A stretch of 64,000 nucleotides of DNA, from positions 3,295,001 to 3,359,000 of the forward strand of contig NZ_CP015199.1 in NCBI RefSeq assembly GCF_001648155.1, read 5' to 3'. The first letter of the stretch is position 1. Every line of letters starts with the position of its first letter. The notes beneath the pieces were generated by a model, which saw only the letters and a program-made list of their open reading frames with translations, ran no database searches and was not told the origin of the DNA. A program made the position numbers and the translations under genes. Below, one piece after another: positions 19,676 through 28,821 of this stretch. Source of the DNA: Chryseobacterium glaciei. Lineage in GTDB: Bacteria; Bacteroidota; Bacteroidia; Flavobacteriales; Weeksellaceae.

Positions 19676-20620
19676 TCAATTTTTCCAGAAACCGCTCTTC
19701 TGCACCCATGTTTTGAAAAGTCCGGGCCAAGCAGACACTTCACTCCCTTTTTTACCTAAGCCCCAGCCATGTCCTCCCGTTTGGAAAATATGCATTTCAA
19801 CAGGAATATTTGCATTTTTTAAAGCTTTATCCATCAGATAACTATTATCTACAGGAGAAATAGGGTCATCCAAAGCTTGTGCTAAAAATGTGGGGGGAGT
19901 ATTTTTATTAACCTGCCTTTCCACAGAAAAAGCAATCTCTTGTTTGGTTGTTGGCTGAGTTCCCAAAATGCTTTTTTGGGCGTGCGTTTTATTATTAGGA
20001 GAAAGCATTGAGATCACGGGGTAAATAAGTCCTTCAAAATCCGGTTTCGCAGATATGGAATCTATTTTATCAACAGGTTTATAAAACTTTTTATCAAAAA
20101 GAGTAGAGGTTATACCTGCCAAATGTCCTCCTGCGGAAAATCCGAGTACTCCGATTTTATTTTGATCAATACCGTACTGCTTTGACAGATTGCGAATCAT
20201 GCGAATAGCACGTTGAGCATCCTCAAAAGGAACATCAGTACTTTTCCAATTTTCCTGAGGTAAACGGTAAATGAGTTCAAATGCCGTCACTCCTTCAGAT
20301 TGTAACCAATTAGCAGTTGGAGTACTTTCTTTTCCTAGTTCAATATGAGCATATCCGCCGCCACTGATAACTAAAATTGCAGTTCCATTAGGATGTTGAG
20401 ATTGATGAACGATCAGTCTTGGGGTGGAAACATTCCTCACAGATCCTTTATCGCTAATGAGCTCCGAACTTCGATTACCTCCCGCATTCGGCATATGAGA
20501 TGGCCATAAATCAATTTGTTCTAAATTACTCTGAATACTGAATTTTTGCCCCTTAATTTGTGCACTTATTGATGTGCAGGTAGAAAATAATAAAGCAGTA
20601 ATGATAATAAATACTCTCAT
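19676..20620 (-). CDS. Exported alpha/beta hydrolase (esterase/lipase-like)
   Basis: About 314 aa, with a signal peptide MRVFIIITALLFSTCTSISA. Alpha/beta-hydrolase features are the oxyanion SGGGYAH, nucleophile elbow GFSAGG, Asp in ALDDPISP and His in GGHGWG. The layout is that of acetyl-xylan-esterase-like hydrolases. An alternative ATG lies one codon upstream (20623), and the frame is open further. It is convergent with susD and co-directional with the AraC regulator; a role in polysaccharide deacetylation is inference. Confidence 0.85.
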   Translation of the reverse strand: MRVFIIITALLFSTCTSISAQIKGQKFSIQSNLEQIDLWPSHMPNAGGNRSSELISDKGSVRNVSTPRLIVHQSQHPNGTAILVISGGGYAHIELGKESTPTANWLQSEGVTAFELIYRLPQENWKSTDVPFEDAQRAIRMIRNLSKQYGIDQNKIGVLGFSAGGHLAGITSTLFDKKFYKPVDKIDSISAKPDFEGLIYPVISMLSPNNKTHAQKSILGTQPTTKQEIAFSVERQVNKNTPPTFLAQALDDPISPVDNSYLMDKALKNANIPVEMHIFQTGGHGWGLGKKGSEVSAWPGLFKTWVQKSGFWKN

Positions 20621-20679
20621 CATAATAAACGAATAACTTATGCTATCCTGGACGAGGTATTGCAAAAAATATGCAAATT

Positions 20680-21603
20680 TTATTCATTAAATGTAGTATT
20701 GTTCTGAAAACTTTTCGGAGTAATTCCTACCAATTGTTTGAATACTCGGGTGAAATAATTGGTGTCTGAAAATCCTGTTTGATAGGCAGTTTCTTTAATG
20801 CTGTTCTGACTCGCCAATAATTCTTTTGCTCTATTAATTCTTTCCTGTAAAATAAATTCATTCGGAGAAGTTCCCAATTCATCTTTAAACATTTTAAAGA
20901 AATTCGATTTGCTTACGTAGGCCAACTTAGCAATGCTGTCGATTGATAATTTCTGATGAAGATTATTTTTAATATAATCCACAGCAAAACCAATTCTTGA
21001 CTTATTTTTAGCAATATTTTTTTCTACCATACTTCTTGCTTGGGTTTGCATCAGTCTAATCAATAATTCTTTCAAAGCAAAATCAGCCATAATATCCTTT
21101 TCAGAATTGTCATCCATGGCGATTCTCATGATATTGTTAGTCGCAGAAGCAAGAGATTTATTATTAAACAGAAAATACTCATCAAGTTGAATATTCCATT
21201 GTGAAGTTTCATCAACTTTTGGTAAATGATAATTTAAATGATTTAAAGAATTTTCGATAAACTCAGGGTTAAGGCTTAAAGAAATGCATTGTGATGGAAT
21301 TTCATCGGCTTCGGGGAAATCTATAACCATTGTTTCTCCAGGTGCTACTAAAATACTTTCTCCAGGAAAATAATCGAAATAATTGGTTTTATTGTCCAGT
21401 TTCATATATTTTTTTCCTCGAAGCATGGCGGTAAAAGCAATATTTTCAAAATGAAGTTTTACATCAAAAGCGGTTTTATGGGTTTCGTAGATACTGAATT
21501 CACAATTATTTAGATTGAATTTTGTCTGATTTTCAATTAAGTTTAAAAGCTGATTTTCCTTTTTTAATTCAGGAGTATTTAATAAAAATTTATTATCATT
21601 CAT
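20680..21603 (-). CDS. AraC-family transcriptional regulator
   Basis: A 307-aa regulator. The N-terminal cupin-like half (about 30-190) belongs to the AraC_N type; two C-terminal helix-turn-helix motifs are LSIDSIAKLAYVSKSNFFKM and IKETAYQTGFSDTNYFTRVF. It is divergent from the aldehyde dehydrogenase at 21784, the same regulator/enzyme pairing seen with DUF779 in many bacteria, so it most likely controls that gene. Confidence 0.93.
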   Translation of the reverse strand: MNDNKFLLNTPELKKENQLLNLIENQTKFNLNNCEFSIYETHKTAFDVKLHFENIAFTAMLRGKKYMKLDNKTNYFDYFPGESILVAPGETMVIDFPEADEIPSQCISLSLNPEFIENSLNHLNYHLPKVDETSQWNIQLDEYFLFNNKSLASATNNIMRIAMDDNSEKDIMADFALKELLIRLMQTQARSMVEKNIAKNKSRIGFAVDYIKNNLHQKLSIDSIAKLAYVSKSNFFKMFKDELGTSPNEFILQERINRAKELLASQNSIKETAYQTGFSDTNYFTRVFKQLVGITPKSFQNNTTFNE

Positions 21604-21783
21604 TTCTAAACATTTTTTATTGCCTCTTCTATCAAATATAGAAATTTAAACGCTATGCAGTTGTTAATAAAACTATAAAATTAGCCATCTGCACTATTTT
21701 GATGTTTTTTTGTAGGATTATGCTATGCGTTTGTGCTAGGTAAGTGTAATTTGGTTGAACAGAAAAATTAAAATTATACTAAT

Positions 21784-23313
21784 ATGAGCACTATTACAGA
21801 ACAACAACCAGGGACAACTTTACAGTGGCCTGAATTCAAAAGCAAATACGATAATTACATCGACGGAAAATTTACAGCTCCTGTCAATGGTCAATATTTT
21901 GACGTAGTTTCTCCGGTTAACGGGAAAAATTTCACGCAGGCAGCACATTCATCTAGAGAAGATTTGGAATTGGCTGTCAACGCAGCGGAAAAAGCATTTC
22001 AGACTTGGAAAGATACTTCTTCAACGCAAAGAAGTATTATTTTAAACAAAATTGCCGACAGGATCGAGGAAAATCTTGAATATTTAGCAACGGTTGAAAC
22101 CATTGACAACGGAAAAGCAGTTAGAGAAACTTTGGCAGCAGATTTACCTTTGGCAATCGATCATTTCAGATATTTTGCTTCGGTGATCAGAGCAGATGAA
22201 GGTTCTCACAACGAATTAGATAAAGATACGGTTTCATTGATCGTTCATGAGCCACTTGGAGTAATCGCTCAAATCATTCCATGGAATTTTCCTTTATTAA
22301 TGGCAATCTGGAAACTTGCCCCGGCTTTAGCAGCAGGAAACTGTGTAGTTCTAAAACCGGCAGAAAGCACCCCAATTTCTATCATGGTTTTAATGGAAAT
22401 CATCGGAGATTTACTTCCAAATGGAGTAGTAAACATCGTTAACGGTTTCGGGGCAGAATTGGGAAGAGCGTTGGTTACGAATCCAAAAGTGAATAAAGCA
22501 GCATTCACAGGTTCTACGGCAACAGGCCGTTTGGTGATGCAGTATGCAACAGAAAATATTATTCCTGTGACATTAGAATTGGGAGGGAAATCTCCAAACG
22601 TTTTCTTTAGTTCGGTGATGGATGCGGACGATGCGTTTTTAGATAAAGCAATCGAAGGTGCGGTTCTTTTTGCTTTAAATCAGGGCGAAATCTGTACTTG
22701 TCCTTCGAGATTATTGGTTCAGGAAGACATTGCAGATGCATTCATCGCAAAAGTGATCGAAAGAGTAAAAGCCATCAAAGTCGGAAATCCTCTTGATAAA
22801 ACGGTGATGATGGGGGCTCAGGCATCTCAGATTCAAAAAGATAAAATCCTTTCTTACATCAAATTAGGAAAAGAAGAAGGTGCTGAGGTTCTTGTCGGAG
22901 GTGAAGTGAATCATGTTGGCGAAGGTCTTGAAAACGGATATTACATCCAGCCAACGATCTTCAAAGGAAACAACAGAATGAGAATTTTCCAAGAAGAAAT
23001 TTTCGGACCTGTTTTGGCGTTCACAACTTTCAAAGATGAAGAAGAAGGAATCAAAATCGCTAACGATACGATTTATGGTCTTGGAGCAGGAGTTTGGACG
23101 AGAGATGCACATCAGTTATACAACGTTCCGCGCCAGATCCAAGCGGGTAGAGTTTGGGTTAATCAATATCACTCTTACCCTGCTGGAGCGCCTTTCGGGG
23201 GATATAAGCAGTCAGGAATCGGTCGCGAAAACCACAAAATGATGTTAGATCACTACCGTCAGACCAAAAATATGTTGATTTCTTACAACAAAAACAAACT
23301 AGGTTTCTTTTAA
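21784..23313 (+). CDS. NAD(P)-dependent aldehyde dehydrogenase
   Basis: A 509-aa enzyme oxidising aldehydes to acids. Catalytic C304 is in GEICTCPSR, general base E265 in LELGGKSPN, and the cofactor loop in IPWNFPLLMA with FTGSTATG. It is closest in pattern to AldB/ExaC acetaldehyde dehydrogenases. A divergent AraC regulator lies upstream and a DUF779 gene downstream, the usual set for this subgroup. The 180-bp divergent gap is the probable control region. Confidence 0.95.
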   Translation: MSTITEQQPGTTLQWPEFKSKYDNYIDGKFTAPVNGQYFDVVSPVNGKNFTQAAHSSREDLELAVNAAEKAFQTWKDTSSTQRSIILNKIADRIEENLEYLATVETIDNGKAVRETLAADLPLAIDHFRYFASVIRADEGSHNELDKDTVSLIVHEPLGVIAQIIPWNFPLLMAIWKLAPALAAGNCVVLKPAESTPISIMVLMEIIGDLLPNGVVNIVNGFGAELGRALVTNPKVNKAAFTGSTATGRLVMQYATENIIPVTLELGGKSPNVFFSSVMDADDAFLDKAIEGAVLFALNQGEICTCPSRLLVQEDIADAFIAKVIERVKAIKVGNPLDKTVMMGAQASQIQKDKILSYIKLGKEEGAEVLVGGEVNHVGEGLENGYYIQPTIFKGNNRMRIFQEEIFGPVLAFTTFKDEEEGIKIANDTIYGLGAGVWTRDAHQLYNVPRQIQAGRVWVNQYHSYPAGAPFGGYKQSGIGRENHKMMLDHYRQTKNMLISYNKNKLGFF

Positions 23314-23324
23314 TTTTAAATATT

Positions 23325-23465
23325 AGGGCGTGCCCGTTTGCCTCAGCTTAGGCCGAGGCAAAACGGTCGGGCTATTCAGGGCTCCACTTCGTTTCGGTGC
23401 TCCGCTTCGCTCCGCACCGGCTCATTCTTCGCCGCCCTTCCTATCCCTCACGCGAAGTGCGACGT
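23325..23465. repeat. GC-rich interspersed repeat-like element
   Basis: GGGCGTGCCC, then an inverted repeat GTTTGCCTC...GAGGCAAAAC (23336-23364), GGTCGGGCTATTCAGGGCTCC, and a palindromic series TCGGTGCTCCGCTTCG/CGCACCGG, ending TCCCTCACGCGAAGTGCG. It is far more GC-rich than its surroundings and non-coding. It looks like a mobile repeat of a different family from the one at 2796. Nothing else was seen in 23466-23724 apart from AT-rich leader sequence. Confidence 0.6.
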
Positions 23466-23724
23466 ATCAATTGTGTGGGGAAAGAAATTAACAGCAGTGT
23501 TTTAATTATATATTGCTGATAGATAATGTGTTATGATGAGTTTTTTATCAAACTAGGAACTAACTCAAAAAATAGCGTAAAAATGTTACAACGCCTTTAT
23601 CATCTCGTAGAGATCTAAACAAAACTTGGAAAACAGTATTAATAGAAGAGTCTAGGCTCTTACGGAAGGACAAAGACATTTTTAAACGAAACTATTATAA
23701 TTTATACATACAAAAATCAAAAAA

Positions 23725-24108
23725 ATGCAAACCAACATATCCAGAGTCTCAGTCACAGAAAAAGCATTAGAAGTAATCTGGGAGTTAGAAAGAAAATATG
23801 GCGAACTCATGTTCTACCAAGCCGGAGGATGTTGCGAAGGAACTCAGCCCCAGTGTTTCGAAAAAGGAGGATTCTTCCCTAGAATGAATGATGCAATGAT
23901 CGGAACCATCAATAGTCACGAATTCTGGATCGACCGCGATTTATTTGAATACTGGAAATATTCTCATTTTACATTGGATGTTGTAGACGGTTTCGGGCCA
24001 GGCGGATTTTCTTTAGAAACACCTTTAGGAAAAACGTTTAAAATAGAATACAAACTTTTCACTCCAGAGGAATTCGAAAACCTAGAACCTGTAAAACGCA
24101 GTGAATGA
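23725..24108 (+). CDS. DUF779 family protein
   Basis: A 127-aa protein with the DUF779 hallmarks: the N-terminal ELMFYQAGGCCEGTQPQCF with a Gly-Gly-Cys-Cys centre, IGTINSHEFWIDRDLFEYW, and the C-terminal DVVDGFGPGGFSLE. The function is unknown; the family is habitually linked to acetaldehyde dehydrogenase and its AraC regulator, as here. A gap of 410 bp, containing a repeat, separates it from the dehydrogenase, so co-transcription is not assured. Confidence 0.88.
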   Translation: MQTNISRVSVTEKALEVIWELERKYGELMFYQAGGCCEGTQPQCFEKGGFFPRMNDAMIGTINSHEFWIDRDLFEYWKYSHFTLDVVDGFGPGGFSLETPLGKTFKIEYKLFTPEEFENLEPVKRSE

Positions 24109-24196
24109 AATCTGTGAAAATCTGTGGTTAAAATCTCTTGCAGATTCAAAGATATTGGTGTTAAAATTAGTGAAAAAACATTCGTGTAATTTGTGT
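24104..24196. repeat. Degenerate tandem phrase repeat
   Basis: GAAATCTGTGAAAATCTGTGGTTAAAATC and later ATTCGTGTAATTTGTGTTTAAAC look like decayed copies of one phrase (TCTGTGAAATCTGTGTTTAAA). Similar phrases are common between flavobacterial genes. No gene is seen here. Confidence 0.45.
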
Positions 24197-25411
24197 TTAA
24201 ACAAACAAAATATCAAGTCTTGACAACCGATTAACAAACATCGAAGCCACTACTTGTCCAACTGCATTTAAAACCGTCGCCAAAGGATCAACCAATGTCC
24301 CAATAATCATCACAGCAGGAATGGCTTCCTGAGGCAATTTATAAACAGAGATCATCAGCATTTCTCCAATATATCCTCCGTTCGGAATTCCGCCTGCAAC
24401 GATACTTACAAAAACAGTAATTCCTAATGCTAAAAGTAGATTCATCGGATCAAAAAAATCTCTTCCTATAATTAAGAAAGCAACATAAATTTTAATAATT
24501 GAAGACATCGAGGAACCGTTTTTATGCAAAGTCGTCCCGATCGGAATCACAAGATTCGCAATAGAACTTGGAATACCAATTTTAGAGGCAGCCTGTAAAT
24601 TGGCAGGCATTGTTGCAAAACTACTGCATGTACTTAAAGCTGTTAGGGTCGGATAAATTGCATTTTTCCAGAAACTTTTCACTCCATTTTGTCCATTCGC
24701 CATAAAAGCATACAGTGAAAAAAATACTAAGAAATAAACGATTCCTGCAATATAATAAAGACCTAAAGGTTTAGCGTAAAATCCGAAAAGCTGAGGTCCT
24801 AAAGTTGCGACCTGGTAGGCAAAATAAGCTCCTAAACCAATCGGTGCTACTTTCATAATCAATAAAAGTAACTCCTTCATCACTTCATATCCGGAAGCAA
24901 GAAAAACTCTGAATGGTTGTCCTTGTTCTCCAGCTTTTCTGGCTGCAAACCCTGTCATGAAGGCAAAGATCAAAAGAGCCAACATATTTTGTCTTGAAAA
25001 AAGCTGAGTAAATTCTCCCACGGTAAAGAAGCCGACAATTCTATTTCCCCAACTGTCTCTATTAGTGGCTTCTTCCACAATTTCCTTACTTCCCGAAACT
25101 CCGGAAACAGGGAATAGGTAAACAACACAAATGGTAAAAACTGCTGCTGTTAAAATGAAAAATAGAAAAGTAAAAACCATCGTCAGCATGATTTTTCCAA
25201 ACTTCGATTGCTGTTCTAAGGAAGCGATCGAATTAGAAACTGCAAAAAACACCAACGGAACTACACTTACAAAAAGAAGATTCAGGAAAATATCTCCCAA
25301 AGGTTTTATATACTCAACAAAATTGGGAGCAACGATTCCAATAATGCTTCCAACAGTGATCCCGAGGAGTAAAAGTATAATTCCTGAGTAGTTTTTAAAT
25401 ACTTCTTTCAT
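24197..25411 (-). CDS. Dicarboxylate/amino acid:cation symporter (DAACS)
   Basis: A 404-aa inner-membrane transporter with about eight membrane helices. The family core is visible: the serine-rich stretch TALSTCSSFATMPANLQ (the substrate hairpin) and GTTLHKNGSSMSSIIKIY, then DPMNLLLALGITVFVSIVAG and GGYIGEMLMISVYKLP. It probably takes up C4-dicarboxylates or acidic amino acids with sodium or protons. It is divergent from the DnaJ-like gene. Confidence 0.9.
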   Translation of the reverse strand: MKEVFKNYSGIILLLLGITVGSIIGIVAPNFVEYIKPLGDIFLNLLFVSVVPLVFFAVSNSIASLEQQSKFGKIMLTMVFTFLFFILTAAVFTICVVYLFPVSGVSGSKEIVEEATNRDSWGNRIVGFFTVGEFTQLFSRQNMLALLIFAFMTGFAARKAGEQGQPFRVFLASGYEVMKELLLLIMKVAPIGLGAYFAYQVATLGPQLFGFYAKPLGLYYIAGIVYFLVFFSLYAFMANGQNGVKSFWKNAIYPTLTALSTCSSFATMPANLQAASKIGIPSSIANLVIPIGTTLHKNGSSMSSIIKIYVAFLIIGRDFFDPMNLLLALGITVFVSIVAGGIPNGGYIGEMLMISVYKLPQEAIPAVMIIGTLVDPLATVLNAVGQVVASMFVNRLSRLDILFV

Positions 25412-25504
25412 GCAGGTTTTTTATCAAAGATAGTTTTATTTTTAACATTCCGTTATATTATTTTCAGGCATAATTTTGGTAAATTTGAGTAAATAATCGT
25501 TTTT

Positions 25505-26410
25505 ATGGCTTATATAGATTACTATAAAATTTTAGGCGTAGATAAAAGCGCAACGCAGGATGATATTAAGAAAGCGTACCGAAAACAGGCAAGAAAACTC
25601 CATCCTGATCTCAATCCCAACGACAAAGAAGCTGAGAAAAAATTCAAAGAGCTGAACGAAGCCAATGAGGTTCTCAGCAATCCTGAAAATCGTACGAAGT
25701 ATGATAAATACGGAGAAAATTGGAAACATGGTGAAGAATACGGAAAAGCTCAGCAACAGCAAAGTCAAGGTGGAAATTACAGTGGCGGATTTTCCGGTGC
25801 TGATTTTGGCGAAGGCGAAGACTTTTCAGACTTTTTCCAAAGTATGTTTGGCGGAGAAGGAGGTGGTTTTGGAAGAAGTTCCAGAGGAAGTGCATCAGGG
25901 AAATTTAAAGGTCAGGATGTTCATGCAGAACTGAATTTAAATTTAAGAGACGCCGCAACAACGCACCCGCAAACTTTTGATATTAATGGTAAAAAAGTAA
26001 GAATTACGATTCCTGCAGGTGTTTATGACGGACAGCAAATTAAGTTAAAAGGTCACGGAAATCCTGGAGCAAATGGTGGCCCGAGTGGGGATTTATATAT
26101 CACTTTCAATATTTCTGCTGATGCTGATTTTGAAAGGATTGGTGATGATTTGAAAACAAAGATTCCGATTGACTTGTACACAGCAGTTTTAGGTGGCGAC
26201 GTAAAAGTAAATACGTTGGATGGAAGTGTCAACCTTAAAGTAAAATCCGAAACGCAAAGCGGAACTACGGTGAGATTGAAAGGAAAAGGTTTTCCTGTGT
26301 ACAAAAAAGAGGGACAATTTGGTGATTTGTTTGTGACTTATGAAGTAAAATTACCGACAGATCTTACAGAAAAGCAAAAAGAACTTTTTGAACAACTTAA
26401 AAATTCCTAG
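25505..26410 (+). CDS. cbpA: DnaJ-class co-chaperone, CbpA-like
   Basis: A 301-aa Hsp40 without the zinc finger. The J domain (1-70) contains HPD (RKLHPDLNP); the Gly/Phe-rich linker spans about 80-130 ([18 protein letters not shown]); the C-terminal substrate-binding DnaJ_C domains follow (about 135-295; [34 protein letters not shown]). It stimulates DnaK. It sits 3 bp before a CbpM-like gene, as in the CbpA-CbpM operon. Confidence 0.9.
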   Translation: MAYIDYYKILGVDKSATQDDIKKAYRKQARKLHPDLNPNDKEAEKKFKELNEANEVLSNPENRTKYDKYGENWKHGEEYGKAQQQQSQGGNYSGGFSGADFGEGEDFSDFFQSMFGGEGGGFGRSSRGSASGKFKGQDVHAELNLNLRDAATTHPQTFDINGKKVRITIPAGVYDGQQIKLKGHGNPGANGGPSGDLYITFNISADADFERIGDDLKTKIPIDLYTAVLGGDVKVNTLDGSVNLKVKSETQSGTTVRLKGKGFPVYKKEGQFGDLFVTYEVKLPTDLTEKQKELFEQLKNS

Positions 26411-26413
26411 GCT

Positions 26414-26716
26414 ATGAGTGAAAGAATATCGCGAGAAGAGCTCGTAAAAATATACAATATTGAGATCACTTTTTTTGACGAATTGGTAGATTCTGGATTG
26501 TTGACTATTCAGACTGAGAATGAAATACGTTACCTGATGTATGAAGATCTGCCGGTTTTCGAAAGATTTACCAATTGGCATTATGATCTGGAAATTAATC
26601 TGCCGGGTTTAGAGGTCATTCATGATATGTTAAATAAAATGGAAGATTTAAAACGGAAAAATCGTGAATTAATGATCAAACTTTCCGGAATAAGCAGTAA
26701 ATATGAAGACGGATAA
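26414..26716 (+). CDS. Chaperone modulator CbpM-like
   Basis: A 100-aa protein (MSERISREELVKIYNIEITF, then YLMYEDLPVFERFTNWHYDL) with the MerR-like helix arrangement of CbpM, which binds the J domain of CbpA and blocks it. Its size and position directly after cbpA support the assignment. The C-terminal end is a Lys/Arg-rich helix. Confidence 0.82.
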   Translation: MSERISREELVKIYNIEITFFDELVDSGLLTIQTENEIRYLMYEDLPVFERFTNWHYDLEINLPGLEVIHDMLNKMEDLKRKNRELMIKLSGISSKYEDG

Positions 26717-26775
26717 TTTGTCAATATTTAAGGAGTTCCGAAGGAACAATTTAATTCAGGATAGGATGAAAATCT

Positions 26776-26783
26776 TATCTTTG
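26776..26783 (+). promoter_or_regulatory. -7 promoter box
   Basis: TATCTTTG lies 22 bases before the ATG of the membrane protein gene at 26806 and matches TAnnTTTG. Confidence 0.55.
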
Positions 26784-26805
26784 TAAATATTAGATCAAAT
26801 TAATT

Positions 26806-27333
26806 ATGAATGAAGAAAAGGTTATTGTATTAAAACCTAAAAGACAGGATTTTGAAGAAATTTATTTCAATGGTAATCAAGGAAGTTTATTTTTTTCACA
26901 GACCACTAAAGGGAAAACAGTTACAACCATTGTCGTAGGATTGATTTTGATGATTTTATTTTGTTTTAAAGATGATTTAAGCAAAGAAAAATTTGGGATT
27001 TTATATTTTGTAAGCTTTTTATTTCTGCTTTGTGCGGTTTATCTTTCTTTAAGCATCAACAAAGTTTCAAAATGGAAAAAACAGGTTAACAGATATTTAA
27101 AATCATTGGAAGACTCTAAAATATATGAATTGAGGTTTAATGATGAAATTTTTAACGTCAATCTTAATCATCAGGAAGAATTAAGTAAATGGGAAGATTT
27201 TAAGTATTTTGAATCGAATAACGAATTTATTTCTCTGGAAGGCAAATTCAATTATATGTTTCCACGAAAATCAATGAGCGAAAAAGAGTACAGCTTATTG
27301 AAGCAAGTATTTAAGAAAAATATCAAACAATAA
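26806..27333 (+). CDS. YcxB-like membrane protein
   Basis: A 175-aa protein with two adjacent membrane helices (about 44-62 and 68-90) and a cytoplasmic C-terminal part resembling the YcxB-like domain (LSKWEDFKYFESNNEFISLE, then YMFPRKSMSEKEYSLLK). The role of this domain is unknown. It has its own promoter box and a terminator shared with the convergent cysteine synthase gene. Confidence 0.75.
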   Translation: MNEEKVIVLKPKRQDFEEIYFNGNQGSLFFSQTTKGKTVTTIVVGLILMILFCFKDDLSKEKFGILYFVSFLFLLCAVYLSLSINKVSKWKKQVNRYLKSLEDSKIYELRFNDEIFNVNLNHQEELSKWEDFKYFESNNEFISLEGKFNYMFPRKSMSEKEYSLLKQVFKKNIKQ

Positions 27334-27365
27334 AAAAATCAGAGTAAACTTTTACTCTGATTTTT
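27334..27365. terminator. Bidirectional terminator
   Basis: AAAAATCAGAGTAAA-ct-TTTACTCTGATTTTT is a 15-bp near-perfect stem with A- and T-runs on both sides, between two convergent genes. Confidence 0.9.
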
Positions 27366-27385
27366 ATTTTTATAATGAAAATTGA

Positions 27386-28369
27386 TTAATCCAACCAACC
27401 CATTTCTTTCATCCATTCGTCGTTGTAGATTTTCCCTACATATCTTGAACCGTGATCGTGAAGAAGAACAACAATAACATCATCTTTTGTAAACTGATCT
27501 TTCATCTGAATCAAAGAAGCAATTGCGCTTCCCGCAGAATATCCACAGAAAATTCCTTCTTCTTTAGCTAATTTTCTAGCATAGATTGCTCCGTCTTTAT
27601 CAGTTACTTTTTCGAAATGATCAATTACAGACATATCGTAGTTTTCAGGAATGATATCTTCACCAATTCCTTCTGTGATGTATGTGTAAGCGTGATCGTA
27701 ATGCAATTCACCCGTCTCATGGAATTCCTTCAAAATAGAACCATAAGTATCAACACCAATCACTTTAATGTTAGGATTTCTCTCTTTAAAGAAAGTTCCA
27801 CAACCTGTAACGGTACCTCCTGTTCCGGCTCCTGCTACAAAGTGAGTTAATTGTCCGTCAGTCTGTTCCCAGATTTCAGGTGCAGTAGACTCGTAATGAG
27901 CAGTTCTGTTGGATAAATTATCGTATTGATTAACGTACCATCCGTTTTCTGTTTCAGTTGCTAATCTCTTGGAAACCGAGTAGTAAGAACGCGGATCTGT
28001 AGGCTTAACGTCTGTTGGACAAACGATTACTTCAGCACCTACAGCACGAAGAATATCACATTTTTCTTTTGATTGTTTAGCGTTTGTTACAAAAATACAT
28101 TTGTAACCTTTGATGATTGCTGCAAGAGCCAATCCCATCCCTGTATTTCCAGAAGTCCCTTCAATAATGGTCCCTCCGGGTTTTAATCTCCCGTCTTTCT
28201 CTGCATCTTCAATCATTTTCAGAGCCATTCTATCTTTCACAGAATTCCCGGGATTGAAGGTCTCAACCTTTGCCAAAACTAATGCAGGAAAATCTTCACC
28301 CAAAACCTTATTAAGCTTTACAAGTGGCGTATTTCCGATAGTTTCAAGGATGTTTTTTGCGTATTTCAT
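27386..28369 (-). CDS. PLP-dependent cysteine synthase family protein
   Basis: A 327-aa fold-type II PLP enzyme. Schiff-base K45 is in GNSVKDRMAL, the substrate loop is GTSGNTGMGL, and the phosphate loop is GAGTGGTVTG. O-acetylserine sulfhydrylases and cystathionine beta-synthases share these; there is no CBS regulatory domain at the C-terminus. Both activities are possible. It is a single gene with a -7 box at 28391. Confidence 0.9.
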   Translation of the reverse strand: MKYAKNILETIGNTPLVKLNKVLGEDFPALVLAKVETFNPGNSVKDRMALKMIEDAEKDGRLKPGGTIIEGTSGNTGMGLALAAIIKGYKCIFVTNAKQSKEKCDILRAVGAEVIVCPTDVKPTDPRSYYSVSKRLATETENGWYVNQYDNLSNRTAHYESTAPEIWEQTDGQLTHFVAGAGTGGTVTGCGTFFKERNPNIKVIGVDTYGSILKEFHETGELHYDHAYTYITEGIGEDIIPENYDMSVIDHFEKVTDKDGAIYARKLAKEEGIFCGYSAGSAIASLIQMKDQFTKDDVIVVLLHDHGSRYVGKIYNDEWMKEMGWLD

Positions 28370-28390
28370 AAATGTTTTTTATATGCGGTG

Positions 28391-28398
28391 CAAAGATA
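28391..28398 (-). promoter_or_regulatory. -7 promoter box of cysteine synthase gene
   Basis: On the minus strand this reads TATCTTTG, 22 bases before the ATG at 28369. A -33 box is not evident. Confidence 0.55.
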
Positions 28399-28520
28399 CA
28401 GCTTTCAGATAATTAACGATTACGATTTGAATATTATTAAGTGAATTCTCAATAGTGAATTGTAAATTTAAAACTAAACCAGAAAAATTTATAATTCAGT
28501 ATTTACAATTATTTATTTTA

Positions 28521-28632
28521 GAAGCTATTTCCTGCTTTTCGCACTCGCTATTTTTTGTGTTTCGGCGGCATTGCCGCCGAAACACAAAAAATGAGCTCAA
28601 ACAAATGCTCCAATCAGGGCTAGGATATTTGT
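28521..28632. repeat. Interspersed intergenic repeat, copy 2, with perfect palindrome
   Basis: The ends match the element at 2796-2880 (GAAGCTATTTCC... and ...CAGGGCTAGGA). The middle is a 20-bp perfect palindrome with a 1-base centre (28551-28570 against 28572-28591; core TTTCGGCGGCA/TGCCGCCGAAA), not shared with copy 1. It is non-coding. Confidence 0.7.
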
Positions 28633-28650
28633 CGTTTATTCTACAGCCAC

Positions 28651-28683
28651 AGCCTTGTCAAGGTTCTAAACCTTGACAAGGCT
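28651..28683. repeat. Perfect 15-bp inverted repeat
   Basis: AGCCTTGTCAAGGTT-cta-AACCTTGACAAGGCT. Each arm is itself partly palindromic (CCTTGTCAAGG). It follows repeat copy 2 and may be part of the same mobile unit. It has no T-run, so it is an unlikely terminator. Confidence 0.75.
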
Positions 28684-28821
28684 TAACAATCAGATCCACA
28701 CCATAAATCAAAACGACAAACTTTATGTAAAAAATAAATTAATAATTTGTCATCAGTAAATTTTACATGAAGTTTGTAAAATTCACAATTAACTAGCGAA
28801 GCTAAATTGACAATTCACCCT

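Larger units (their letters stand above)
28440..28821. other. Repeat-filled gene-free interval
   Basis: The interval between cysteine synthase and the permease holds the two repeats above and, at both ends, AT-rich GTGAATTGTAAATTT / AAATTGACAATTCAC phrases that resemble those at 31256-31346. No gene is seen. Confidence 0.5.
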
